64,000 nt of DNA from Coriaria nepalensis (taxonomy: Eukaryota; Streptophyta; Magnoliopsida; Cucurbitales; Coriariaceae): the NCBI GenBank assembly GCA_027186245.1, contig CP114481.1, positions 43,369,501 to 43,433,500 of the forward strand. Reading direction: 5' to 3'. The position numbers and the translations under genes are program-made. Under the pieces are notes generated by a model. The model was not told where the DNA came from and did no database searches. It saw only the letters and a list, made by a program, of their open reading frames with translations. Below, piece by piece: positions 37,111 through 50,467 of the stretch (positions are counted from its first letter, which is position 1; each line of letters starts with the position of its first letter).

Positions 37111-40100
37111 CTTGTGTTTGTAGTGCAAAAATAGAATTCGTTCGACTTGCTTTGAAATAAGTTATTGACTTGAAATGACTCATTGAAATGATTTTAAGGT
37201 TAAATGAATGCACACTTTCCTTGCATTGATCATTTGCTAGTTATGCACAAAACTTGTGTTTGTAGTGCAAAAATAGGATTCGTTCGAATTGCTTTGAAAT
37301 AAGTTATTGACTTGAAATGACTCATTGAAATGATTTTATGGTTGAACGAATGCACACTTTCCTTGCATTGATCATTTGCAGGTTATGCACAAAACCTGTG
37401 TTTGTAGTGCAAAAATAGAATTCGTTCGACTTGCTATGAAATAAGTTATTGACTTGCAATGACTCATTGAAATGATTTTAAGGTTAAACGAATGCACACT
37501 TTCCTTACAATGATCATTTGCAAGTTACGCACAAAACTTGTGTTTGTAGTGCAAAAATAGAATTCGTTCGACTTGCTTTGAAATAAGTTATTGACTTGAA
37601 ATGACTCATTGAAATGATTTTAAGTTAAACGAATGCACACTTTCCTTGCATTGATCATTTGCAAGTTATGCACAAAACTTGTGTTTGTAGTGCAAAAATA
37701 GAATTCGTTCGACTTGCTTTGAAATAAGTTATTGACTTGAAATGACTCATTGAAATGATTTTAAGTTAAACGAATGCACACTTTCCTTGCATTGATCATT
37801 TGCAAGTTATGCACAAAACTTGTGTTTGTAGTGCAAAAATAGAATTCGTTCGACTTGCTTTGAAATAAGTTATTGACTTGAAATGACTCATTGAAATGAT
37901 TTTATGGTTGAACGAATGCACACTTTCCTTGCATTGATCATTTGCAAGTTATGCACAAAACCTGTGTTTGTAGTGCAAAAATAGAATTCGTTCGACTTGC
38001 TATGAAATAAGTTATTGACTTGCAATGACTCATTGAAATGATTTTAAGGTTAAACGAATGCACACTTTCCTTACAATGATCATTTGCAAGTTATGCACAA
38101 AACTTGTGTTTGTAGTGCAAAAATAGAATTCGTTCGACTTGCTTTGAAATAAGTTATTGACTTGAAATGACTCATTGAAATGATTTTAAGTTAAACGAAT
38201 GCACACTTTCCTTGCATTGATCATTTGCAAGTTATGCACAAAACTTGTGTTTGTAATGCAAAAATAGAATTCGTTCGACTTTCTTTGAAATAAGTTATTG
38301 ACGTGAAATGACTCATTGAAATGATTTTATGGTTAAACGAATGCACACTTTCCTTGCATTGATCATTTGCGAGTTATGCACAAAACTTGTGTTTGTAGTG
38401 CAAAAATAGAATTCGTTCGACTTGCTTTCAAATAAGTTATTGACTTGCAATGACTCGTTGAAATGATTTTAAGGTTAAACGAATGAACACTTTCCTTGCA
38501 TTGATCATTAGCAAGTTATGCACAAAACTTCTGTTTGTAGTCCCAAAATAGAATTCGTTGGACTTGCTTTGAATAAAAATATTGACTTGAAATGACTCAT
38601 TGAAATGATTTTATGGTTAAACGAATGCACACTTTCCTTGCATTGATCATTTGCAAGTTATGCACAAAACTTGTGTTTGTAGTGCAAAAATAGAATTCGT
38701 TCGACTTGCTTTGAAATAAGTTATTGACTTGAAATGACTCATTGAAATGATTTTAAGGTTAAATGAATGCACACTTTCCTTGCAATGATCATTTGCAAGT
38801 TATGCAGAAAACTTGTGTTTGCAGTGCAAAAATAGAATTCGTTCGACTTGCTTTGAAATAAGTTATTGACTTGAAATGACTCATTGAAATGATTTTAACT
38901 TAAATGAATGCACACTTTCCTTGCATTCATCATTTGCAAGTTATGCACAAAACTTCTGTTTGTAGTGCAAAAATAGAATTCGTTGGACTTGCGTTGAATA
39001 AAAATATTGACTTGAAATGACTCATTGAAATGATTTTATGGTTAAACGAATGCACACTTTCCTTGCATTGATCATTTGCTAGTTATCCACAAAACTTGTG
39101 TTTGTAGTGCAAAAATAGAATTCGTTCGAATTTCTTTGAAATAAGTTATTGACTTGAAATGACTCATTGAAATGATTTTATGGTTGAACGAATGCACACT
39201 TTCCTTGCATTGATCATTTGCAAGTTATGCATAAAACCTGTGTTTGTAGTGCAAAAATAGAATTCGTTCGACTTGCTATGAAATAAGTTATTGACTTGCA
39301 ATGACTCATTGAAATGATTTTAAGGTTAAACGAATGCACACTTTCCTTACAATGATCATTCGCAAGTTATGCACAAAACTTGTGTTTGTAGTGCAAAAAT
39401 AGAATTCGTTGGACTTGCTTTGAAATAAGTTATTGACTTGAAATGACTCATTGAAATGATTTTAAGTTAAACGAATGCACACTTTCCTTGCATTGATCAT
39501 TTGCAAGTTATGCACAAAACTTGTTTTTGTAGTGCAAAAATAGAATTCGTTCGACTTGCTTTGAAATAAGTTATTGACTTGAAATGACTCATTGAAATGA
39601 TTTTATGGTTAAACGAATGCACACTTTCCTTGCATTGATCATTTGCAAGTTATGCACAAAACTTGTGTTTGTAGTGCAAAAATAGAATTCGTTCGACTTG
39701 CTTTCAAATAAGTTATTGACTTGCAATGACTCGTTGAAATGATTTTAAGGTTAAACGAATGAACACTTTCCTTGCATTGATCATTAGCAAGTTATGCACA
39801 AAACTTCTGTTTGTAGTGCAAAAATAGAATTCGTTCGACTTGCTATGAAATAAGTTATTGACTTGCAATGACTCATTGAAATGATTTTAAGGTTAAACGA
39901 ATGCACACTTTCCTTACAATGATCATTTGCAAGTTATGCACAAAACTTGTGTTTGTAGTGCAAAAATAGAATTCGTTCGACTTGCATTGAAATAAGTTAT
40001 TGACTTGAAATGACTCATTGAAATGATTTTAAGTTAAACGAATGCACACTTTCCTTGCATTGATCATTTGCAAGTTATGCACAAAACTTCTGTTCGTAGT

Positions 40101-41960
40101 GCAAAAATAGAATTCGTTGGACTTGCGTTGAATAAAAATATTGACTTGAAATGACTCATTGAAATGATTTTATGGTTAAACGAATGCACACTTTCCTTGC
40201 ATTGATCATTTGCTAGTTATGCACAAAACTTGTGTTTGTAGTGCAAAAATAGAATTCGTTCGAATTGGTTTGGAATAAGTTATTGACTTGAAATGACTCA
40301 TTGAAATGATTTTATGGTTCAACGAATGCACACTTTCCTTGCATTGATCATTTGCAAGTTATGCACAAAACCTGTGTTTGTAGTGCAAAAATAGAATTCG
40401 TTCGACTTGCTATGAAATAAGTTATTGACTTGCAATGACTCATTGAAATGATTTTAAGGTTAAACGAATGCACACTTTCCTTACAATGATCATTTGCAAG
40501 TTATGCACAAAACTTGTGTTTGTAGTGCAAAAATAGAATTCGTTCGACTTGCTTTGAAATAAGTTATTGACTTGAAATGACTCATTGAAATGATTTTAAG
40601 TTAAACGAATGCACACTTTCCTTGCATTGATCATTTGCAAGTTATGCACAAAACTTGTGTTTGTAATGCAAAAATAGAATTCGTTCGACTTTCTTTGAAA
40701 TAAGTTATTGACTTGAAATGACTCATTGAAATGATTTTATGGTTAAACGAATGCACACTTTCCTTGCATTGATCATTTGCGAGTTATGCACAAAACTTGT
40801 GTTTGTAGTGCAAAAATAGAATTCGTTCGACTTGCTATGAAATAAGTTATTGACTTGCAATGACTCATTGAAATGATTTTAAGGTTAAACGAATGCACAC
40901 TTTCCTTACAATGATCATTTGCAAGTTATGCACAAAACTTGTGTTTGTAGTGCAAAAATAGAATTCGTTCGACTTGCTTTGAAATAAGTTATTGACTTGA
41001 AATGACTCATTGAAATGATTTTAAGTTAAACGAATGCACACTTTCCTTGCATTGATCATTTGCAAGTTATGCACAAAACTTGTGTTTGTAATGCAAAAAT
41101 AGAATTCGTTCGACTTTCTTTGAAATAAGTTATTGACTTGAAATGACTCATTGAAATGATTTTAAGTTAAATGAATGCACACTTTCCTTGCATTGATCAT
41201 TTGCAAGTTATGCACAAAACTTCTGTTTGTAGTGCAAAAATAGAATTCGTTGGACTTGCGTTGAATAAAAATATTGACTTGAAATGACTCATTGAAATGA
41301 TTTTATGGTTAAACGAATGCACACTTTCCTTGCATTGATCATTTGCTAGTTATCCACAAAACTTGTGTTTGTAGTGCAAAAATAGAATTCGTTCGAATTG
41401 CTTTGAAATAAGTTATTGACTTGAAATGACTCATTGAAATGATTTTATGGTTGAACGAATGCACACTTTCCTTGCATTGATCATTTGCAAGTTATGCACA
41501 AAACCTGTGTTTGTAGTGCAAAAATAGAATTCGTTCGACTTGCTATGAAATAAGTTATTGACTTGCAATGACTCATTGAAATGATTTTAAGGTTAAACGA
41601 ATGCACACTTTCCTTACAATGATCATTTGCAAGTTATGCACAAAACTTGTGTTTGTAGTGCAAAAATAGAATTCGTTCGACTTGCTTTGAAATAAGTTAT
41701 TGACTTGAAATGACTCATTGAAATGATTTTAAGTTAAACGAATGTACACTTTCCTTGCATTGATCATTTGCAAGTTATGCACAAAACTTGTGTTTGTAGT
41801 GCAAAAATAGAATTCGTTCGACTTGCTTTGAAATAAGTTATTGACTTGAAATGACTCATTGAAATGATTTTAAGTTAAACGAATGCACACTTTCCTTGCA
41901 TTGATCATTTGCAAGTTATGCACAAAACTTCTGTTTGTAGTGCAAAAATAGAATTCGTTG
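36578..41960. repeat. 38-monomer higher-order repeat B, copy 1 (5,383 bp)
   Basis: Unit-start marker ttggacttgcgttgaat occurs at 36578, 41961 and 47348. Other markers keep the same offset: gtgaaaaaatag (36841 and 42224), aataggattcg (37271 and 42654), agtcccaaaa (38541 and 43928), acttgtttttg (39521 and 44908) and ctgttcgtag (40091 and 45478). The offset is 5,383 bp before 42.84 kb and 5,387 bp after it, explained by a 4-bp insertion in copy 2. The unit repeatedly uses a ttgaacg/aaaacctgtg monomer followed by a ctatg/gcaatg/ttacaatg monomer. Confidence 0.87.
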
Positions 41961-44900
41961 GACTTGCGTTGAATAAAAATATTGACTTGAAATGACTCAT
42001 TGAAATGATTTTATGGTTAAACGAATGCACACTTTCCTTACAATGATCATTTGCAAGTTACGCACAAAACTTGTGTTTGTAGTGCAAAAATAGAATTCGT
42101 TGGACTTGCTTTGAATAAAAATATTGACTTGAAATGACTCATTGAAATGATTTTATGGTTAAACGAATGCGCACTTTCCTTGTATTGATCATTTGCAAGT
42201 TATGAACAAAACTTGTGTTTGTAGTGAAAAAATAGAATTCGTTCGACTTGCTTTGAAATAAGTTATTGACTTGAAATGACTCATTGAAATGATTTTAAGT
42301 TAAACGAATGCACACTTTCCTTGCATTGATCATTTGCAAGTTATGCACAAAACTTGTGTTTGTAGTGCAAAAATAGAATTCGTTCGACTTACTTTGAAAT
42401 AAATTATTGACTTGAAATGACTCATTGAAATGATTTTAAGTTAAACGAATGCACACTTTCGTTGCATTGATCATTTGCAAGTTATGCACAAAACTTGTGT
42501 TTGTAGTGCAAAAATAGAATTCGTTCGACTTGCTTTGAAATAAGTTATTGACTTGAAATGACTCATTGAAATGATTTTAAGGTTAAATGAATGCACACTT
42601 TCCTTGCATTGATCATTTGCTAGTTATGCACAAAACTTGTGTTTGTAGTGCAAAAATAGGATTCGTTCGAATTGCTTTGAAATAAGTTATTGACTTGAAA
42701 TGACTCATTGAAATGATTTTATGGTTGAACGAATGCACACTTTCCTTGCATTGATCATTTGCAGGTTATGCACAAAACCTGTGTTTGTAGTGCAAAAATA
42801 GAATTCGTTCGACTTGCTATGAAATAAGTTATTGACTTGCAATGAATGACTCATTGAAATGATTTTAAGGTTAAACGAATGCACACTTTCCTTACAATGA
42901 TCATTTGCAAGTTACGCACAAAACTTGTGTTTGTAGTGCAAAAATAGAATTCGTTCGACTTGCTTTGAAATAAGTTATTGACTTGAAATGACTCATTGAA
43001 ATGATTTTAAGTTAAACGAATGCACACTTTCCTTGCATTGATCATTTGCAAGTTATGCACAAAACTTGTGTTTGTAGTGCAAAAATAGAATTCGTTCGAC
43101 TTGCTTTGAAATAAGTTATTGACTTGAAATGACTCATTGAAATGATTTTAAGTTAAACGAATGCACACTTTCCTTGCATTGATCATTTGCAAGTTATGCA
43201 CAAAACTTGTGTTTGTAGTGCAAAAATAGAATTCGTTCGACTTGCTTTGAAATAAGTTATTGACTTGAAATGACTCATTGAAATGATTTTATGGTTGAAC
43301 GAATGCACACTTTCCTTGCATTGATCATTTGCAAGTTATGCACAAAACCTGTGTTTGTAGTGCAAAAATAGAATTCGTTCGACTTGCTATGAAATAAGTT
43401 ATTGACTTGCAATGACTCATTGAAATGATTTTAAGGTTAAACGAATGCACACTTTCCTTACAATGATCATTTGCAAGTTATGCACAAAACTTGTGTTTGT
43501 AGTGCAAAAATAGAATTCGTTCGACTTGCTTTGAAATAAGTTATTGACTTGAAATGACTCATTGAAATGATTTTAAGTTAAACGAATGCACACTTTCCTT
43601 GCATTGATCATTTGCAAGTTATGCACAAAACTTGTGTTTGTAATGCAAAAATAGAATTCGTTCGACTTTCTTTGAAATAAGTTATTGACTTGAAATGACT
43701 CATTGAAATGATTTTATGGTTAAACGAATGCACACTTTCCTTGCATTGATCATTTGCGAGTTATGCACAAAACTTGTGTTTGTAGTGCAAAAATAGAATT
43801 CGTTCGACTTGCTTTCAAATAAGTTATTGACTTGCAATGACTCGTTGAAATGATTTTAAGGTTAAACGAATGAACACTTTCCATGCATTGATCATTAGCA
43901 AGTTATGCACAAAACTTCTGTTTGTAGTCCCAAAATAGAATTCGTTGGACTTGCTTTGAATAAAAATATTGACTTGAAATGACTCATTGAAATGATTTTA
44001 TGGTTAAACGAATGCACACTTTCCTTGCATTGATCATTTGCAAGTTATGCACAAAACTTGTGTTTGTAGTGCAAAAATAGAATTCGTTCGACTTGCTTTG
44101 AAATAAGTTATTGACTTGAAATGACTCATTGAAATGATTTTAAGGTTAAATGAATGCACACTTTCCTTGCAATGATCATTTGCAAGTTATGCAGAAAACT
44201 TGTGTTTGCAGTGCAAAAATAGAATTCGTTCGACTTGCTTTGAAATAAGTTATTGACTTGAAATGACTCATTGAAATGATTTTAAGTTCAATGAATGCAC
44301 ACTTTCCTTGCATTGATGATTTGCAAGTTATGCACAAAACTTCTGTTTGTAGTGCAAAAATAGAATTCCTTGGACTTGCGTTGAATAAAAATATTGACTT
44401 GAAATGACTCATTGAAATGATTTTATGGTTAAACGAATGCACACTTTCCTTGCATTGATCATTTGCTAGTTATCCACAAAACTTGTGTTTGTAGTGCAAA
44501 AATAGAATTCGTTCGAATTTCTTTGAAATAAGTTATTGACTTGAAATGACTCATTGAAATGATTTTATGGTTGAACGAATGCACACTTTCCTTGCATTGA
44601 TCATTTGCAAGTTATGCATAAAACCTGTGTTTGTAGTGCAAAAATAGAATTCGTTCGACTTGCTATGAAATAAGTTATTGACTTGCAATGACTCATTGAA
44701 ATGATTTTAAGGTTAAACGAATGCACACTTTCCTTACAATGATCATTCGCAAGTTATGCACAAAACTTGTGTTTGTAGTGCAAAAATAAAATTCGTTGGA
44801 CTTGCTTTGAAATAAGTTATTGACTTGAAATGACTCATTGAAATGATTTTAAGTTAAACGAATGCACACTTTCCTTGCATTGATCATTTGCAAGTTATGC

Positions 44901-47347
44901 ACAAAACTTGTTTTTGTAGTGCAAAAATAGAATTCGTTCGACTTGCTTTGAAATAAGTTATTGACTTGAAATGACTCATTGAAATGATTTTATGGTTAAA
45001 CGAATGCACACTTTCCTTGCATTGATCATTTGCAAGTTATGCACAAAACTTGTGTTTGTAGTGCAAAAATAGAATTCGTTCGACTTGCTTTCAAATAAGT
45101 TATTGACTTGCAATGACTCGTTGAAATGATTTTAAGGTTAAACGAATGAACACTTTCCTTGCATTGATCATTAGCAAGTTATGCACAAAACTTCTGTTTG
45201 TAGTGCAAAAATAGAATTCGTTCGACTTGCTATGAAATAAGTTATTGACTTGCAATGACTCATTGAAATGATTTTAAGGTTAAACGAATGCACACTTTCC
45301 TTACAATGATCATTTGCAAGTTATGCACAAAACTTGTGTTTGTAGTGCAAAAATAGAATTCGTTCGACTTGCATTGAAATAAGTTATTGACTTGAAATGA
45401 CTCATTGAAATGATTTTAAGTTAAACGAATGCACACTTTCCTTGCATTGATCATTTGCAAGTTATGCACAAAACTTCTGTTCGTAGTGCAAAAATAGAAT
45501 TCGTTGGACTTGCGTTGAATAAAAATATTGACTTGAAATGACTCATTGAAATGATTTTATGGTTAAACGAATGCACACTTTCCTTGCATTGATCATTTGC
45601 TAGTTATGCACAAAACTTGTGTTTGTAGTGCAAAAATAGAATTCGTTCGAATTGGTTTGGAATAAGTTATTGACTTGAAATGACTCATTGAAATGATTTT
45701 ATGGTTCAACGAATGCACACTTTCCTTGCATTGATCATTTGCAAGTTATGCACAAAACCTGTGTTTGTAGTGCAAAAATAGAATTCGTTCGACTTGCTAT
45801 GAAATAAGTTATTGACTTGCAATGACTCATTGAAATGATTTTAAGGTTAAACGAATGCACACTTTCCTTACAATGATCATTTGCAAGTTATGCACAAAAC
45901 TTGTGTTTGTAGTGCAAAAATAGAATTCGTTCGACTTGCTTTGAAATAAGTTATTGACTTGAAATGACTCATTGAAATGATTTTAAGTTAAACGAATGCA
46001 CACTTTCCTTGCATTGATCATTTGCAAGTTATGCACAAAACTTGTGTTTGTAATGCAAAAATAGAATTCGTTCGACTTTCTTTGAAATAAGTTATTGACT
46101 TGAAATGACTCATTGAAATGATTTTATGGTTAAACGAATGCACACTTTCCTTGCATTGATCATTTGCGAGTTATGCACAAAACTTGTGTTTGTAGTGCAA
46201 AAATAGAATTCGTTCGACTTGCTATGAAATAAGTTATTGACTTGCAATGACTCATTGAAATGATTTTAAGGTTAAACGAATGCACACTTTCCTTACAATG
46301 ATCATTTGCAAGTTATGCACAAAACTTGTGTTTGTAGTGCAAAAATAGAATTCGTTCGACTTGCTTTGAAATAAGTTATTGACTTGAAATGACTCATTGA
46401 AATGATTTTAAGTTAAACGAATGCACACTTTCCTTGCATTAATCATTTGCAAGTTATGCACAAAACTTGTGTTTGTAATGCAAAAATAGAATTCGTTCGA
46501 CTTTCTTTGAAATAAGTTATTGACTTGAAATGACTCATTGAAATGATTTTAAGTTAAATGAATGCACACTTTCCTTGCATTGATCATTTGCAAGTTATGC
46601 ACAAAACTTCTGTTTGTAGTGCAAAAATAGAATTCGTTGGACTTGCGTTGAATAAAAATATTGACATGAAATGACTCATTGAAATGATTTTATGGTTAAA
46701 CGAATGCACACTTTCCTTGCATTGATCATTTGCTAGTTATCCACAAAACTTGTGTTTGTAGTGCAAAAATAGAATTCGTTCGAATTGCTTTGAAATAAGT
46801 TATTGACTTGAAATGACTCATTGAAATGATTTTATGGTTGAACGAATGCACACTTTCCTTGCATTGATCATTTGCAAGTTATGCACAAAACCTGTGTTTG
46901 TAGTGCAAAAATAGAATTCGTTCGACTTGCTATGAAATAAGTTATTGACTTGCAATGACTCATTGAAATGATTTTAAGGTTAAACGAATGCACACTTTCC
47001 TTACAATGATCATTTGCAAGTTATGCACAAAACTTGTGTTTGTAGTGCAAAAATAGAATTCGTTCGACTTGCTTTGAAATAAGTTATTGACTTGAAATGA
47101 CTCATTGAAATGATTTTAAGTTAAACGAATGTACACTTTCCTTGCATTGATCATTTGCAAGTTATGCACAAAACTTGTGTTTGTAGTGCAAAAATAGAAT
47201 TCGTTCGACTTTCTTTGAAATAAGTTATTGACTTGAAATGACTCATTGAAATGATTTTAAGTTAAACGAATGCACACTTTCCTTGCATTGATCATTTGCA
47301 AGTTATGCACAAAACTTCTGTTTGTAGTGCAAAAATAGAATTCGTTG
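41961..47347. repeat. 38-monomer higher-order repeat B, copy 2 (5,387 bp)
   Basis: It is colinear with copy 1 through all listed markers. Private changes include the 4-bp tandem insertion at 42841-42848, gcgcacttt near 42170, ttccatgc near 43881, ttcaatg near 44287 and gaattcctt near 44364. Several of these remove or create restriction sites and could tag this copy. Confidence 0.87.
42841..42848 (+). other. 4-bp tandem insertion (aatg twice), private marker
   Basis: The segment reads cttgcaatgaatgactc where all similar monomers read cttgcaatgactc, making this monomer four bases longer. A duplicated aatg is the expected product of replication slippage. It is the largest insertion I noticed in the window and occurs once, in HOR B copy 2. 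Confidence 0.9.
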
Positions 47348-48481
47348 GACTTGCGTTGAATAAAAATATTGACTTGAAATGACTCATTGAAATGATTTTA
47401 TGGTTAAACGAATGCACACTTTCCTTGCATTGATCATTTGCTAATTATGCACAAAACTTGTGTTTGTAGTGCAAAAATAGAATTCGTTCGAATTGCTTTG
47501 AAATAAGTTATTGACCTGAAATGACTCATTGAAATGATTTTATGGTTGAACGAATGCACACTTTCCTTACATTGATCATTTGCAAGTTATGCACAAAACC
47601 TGTGTTTGTAGTGCAAAAATAGAATTCGTTCGACTTGCTTTGAAATAAGTTATTGACTTGAAATGACTCATTGAAATGATTTTAAGTTAAACGAACTCAC
47701 ACTTTCCTTGCATTGATCATTTGCAAGTTATGCACAAAACTTCTGTTTGTAGTGCAAAAATAGAATTCGTTGGACTTGCGTTGAATAAAAATATTGACTT
47801 GAAATGACTCATTGAAATGATTTTATGGTTAAACGAATGCACACTTTCCTTGCATTGATCATTTGCAAGTTATGCACAAAACTTGTGTTTGTAGTGCAAA
47901 AATAGAATTCATTCGACTTGCTTTGAAATAAGATATCGACTTGAAATGACTCATTGAAATGATTTTATGGTTGAACGAATGCACACTTTCCTTGCATTGA
48001 TCATTTGCAAGTTATGCACAAAACTTGTGTTTGCAGTGCAAAAATAGAATTCGTTCGACTTGGTTTGAAATAAGTTATTGACTTTAAATGACTCATTGAA
48101 ATGATTTTAAGGTTCAACGAATGCACACATTCCTTGCAATGATCATTTGCAAGTTATGCACAAAACTTGTGTTTGTAGTGCAAAAATAGAATTCGTTCGA
48201 CTTACTTTGAAATAAATTATTGACTTGAAATGACTCATTGAAATGATTTTAAGGTTAAACGAATCCACACTTTCCTTGCATTGATCATTTGCAAGTTATG
48301 CACAAAACTTCTGTTTGTAGTGCAAAAATAGAATTCGTTGGACTTGCTTTGAATAAAAATATTGACTTGAAATGACTCATTGAAATGATTTTAAGTTAAA
48401 CGAATGCACACTTTCCTTGCATTGATCATTTGCAAGATATGCACAAAACTTGTGTTTGTAGTGCAAAAATAGAATTCGTTC

Positions 48482-49474
48482 GACTTGCTTTAAAATAAGT
48501 TATTGACTTGAAATGACTCATTGAAATGATTTTATGGTTAAACGAATGCACACTTTCCTTGCATTGATCATTTGCTAGTTATCCACAGAACTTGTGTTTG
48601 TAGTGCAAAAATAGAATTCGTTCGAATTGCTTTGAAATAAGTTATTGACTTGAAATGACTCATTGAAATGATTTTATGGTTGAACGAATGCACACTTTCC
48701 TTGCATTGATCATTTGCAAGTTATGCACAAAACCTGTGTTTGTAGTGCAAAAATAGAATTCGTTCGACTTGCTATGAAATAAGTTATTGACTTGCAATGA
48801 CTCATTGAAATGATTTTAAGGTTAAACGAATGCACACTTTCCTTACAATGATCATTTGCAAGTTATGCACAAAACTTGTGTTTGTAGTGCAAAAATAGAA
48901 TTCGTTCGACTTGCTTTGAAATAAGTTATTGACTTGAAATGACTCATTGAAATGATTTTAAGTTAAACGAATGCACACTTTCCTTGCATTGATCATTTGC
49001 AAGTTATGCACAAAACTTGTGTTTGTAATGCAAAAATAGAATTCGTTCGACTTTCTTTGAAATAAGTTATTGACTTGAAATGACTCATTGAAATGATTTT
49101 ATGGTTAAACGAATGCACACTTTCCTTGCATTGATCATTTGCGAGTTATGCACAAAACTTGTGTTTGTAGTGCAAAAATAGAATTCGTTCGACTTGCTTT
49201 CAAATAAGTTATTGACTTGCAATGACTCGTTGAAATGATTTTAAGGTTAAACGAATGAACACTTTCCTTGCATTGATCATTAGCAAGTTATGCACAAAAC
49301 TTCTGTTTGTAGTCCCAAAATAGAATTCGTTGGACTTGCTTTGAATAAAAATATTGACTTGAAATGACTCATTGAAATGATTTTATGGTTAAACGAATGC
49401 ACACTTTCCTTGCATTGATCATTTGCAAGTTATGCACAAAACTTGTGTTTGTAGTGCAAAAATAGAATTCGTTC
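48482..49474. repeat. Seven-monomer tandem duplication, first copy (993 bp)
   Basis: The monomer start at 48482 is matched at 49475. The rare ccacagaac variant is at 48583 and 49576, and agtcccaaaa is at 49313 and 50306, all 993 bp apart. The first copy opens with ctttaaaat and the second with ctttgaaat. Otherwise they look almost identical, so the duplication is young. Confidence 0.87.
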
Positions 49475-50467
49475 GACTTGCTTTGAAATAAGTTATTGAC
49501 TTGAAATGACTCATTGAAATGATTTTATGGTTAAACGAATGCACACTTTCCTTGCATTGATCATTTGCTAGTTATCCACAGAACTTGTGTTTGTAGTGCA
49601 AAAATAGAATTCGTTCGAATTGCTTTGAAATAAGTTATTGACTTGAAATGACTCATTGAAATGATTTTATGGTTGAACGAATGCACACTTTCCTTGCATT
49701 GATCATTTGCAAGTTATGCACAAAACCTGTGTTTGTAGTGCAAAAATAGAATTCGTTCGACTTGCTATGAAATAAGTTATTGACTTGCAATGACTCATTG
49801 AAATGATTTTAAGGTTAAACGAATGCACACTTTCCTTACAATGATCATTTGCAAGTTATGCACAAAACTTGTGTTTGTAGTGCAAAAATAGAATTCGTTC
49901 GACTTGCTTTGAAATAAGTTATTGACTTGAAATGACTCATTGAAATGATTTTAAGTTAAACGAATGCACACTTTCCTTGCATTGATCATTTGCAAGTTAT
50001 GCACAAAACTTGTGTTTGTAATGCAAAAATAGAATTCGTTCGACTTTCTTTGAAATAAGTTATTGACTTGAAATGACTCATTGAAATGATTTTATGGTTA
50101 AACGAATGCACACTTTCCTTGCATTGATCATTTGCGAGTTATGCACAAAACTTGTGTTTGTAGTGCAAAAATAGAATTCGTTCGACTTGCTTTCAAATAA
50201 GTTATTGACTTGCAATGACTCGTTGAAATGATTTTAAGGTTAAACGAATGAACACTTTCCTTGCATTGATCATTAGCAAGTTATGGACAAAACTTCTGTT
50301 TGTAGTCCCAAAATAGAATTCGTTGGACTTGCTTTGAATAAAAATATTGACTTGAAATGACTCATTGAAATGATTTTATGGTTAAACGAATGCACACTTT
50401 CCTTGCATTGATCATTTGCAAGTTATGCACAAAACTTGTGTTTGTAGTGCAAAAATAGAATTCGTTC
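49475..50467. repeat. Seven-monomer tandem duplication, second copy (993 bp)
   Basis: It repeats 48482-49474. A private difference is gttatggac near 50283 where the first copy has gttatgcac. The following monomer at 50468 (ggttaaatg class) resumes the canonical 38-mer order. Confidence 0.87.

Noticed and set aside
44176..44442. Minus-strand open frame of 88 codons
   Set aside because: It lies wholly within satellite monomers and its peptide repeats every 47 residues, matching a 141-bp unit. It arises because one 141-bp monomer keeps the frame. No domain or codon bias suggests a gene.
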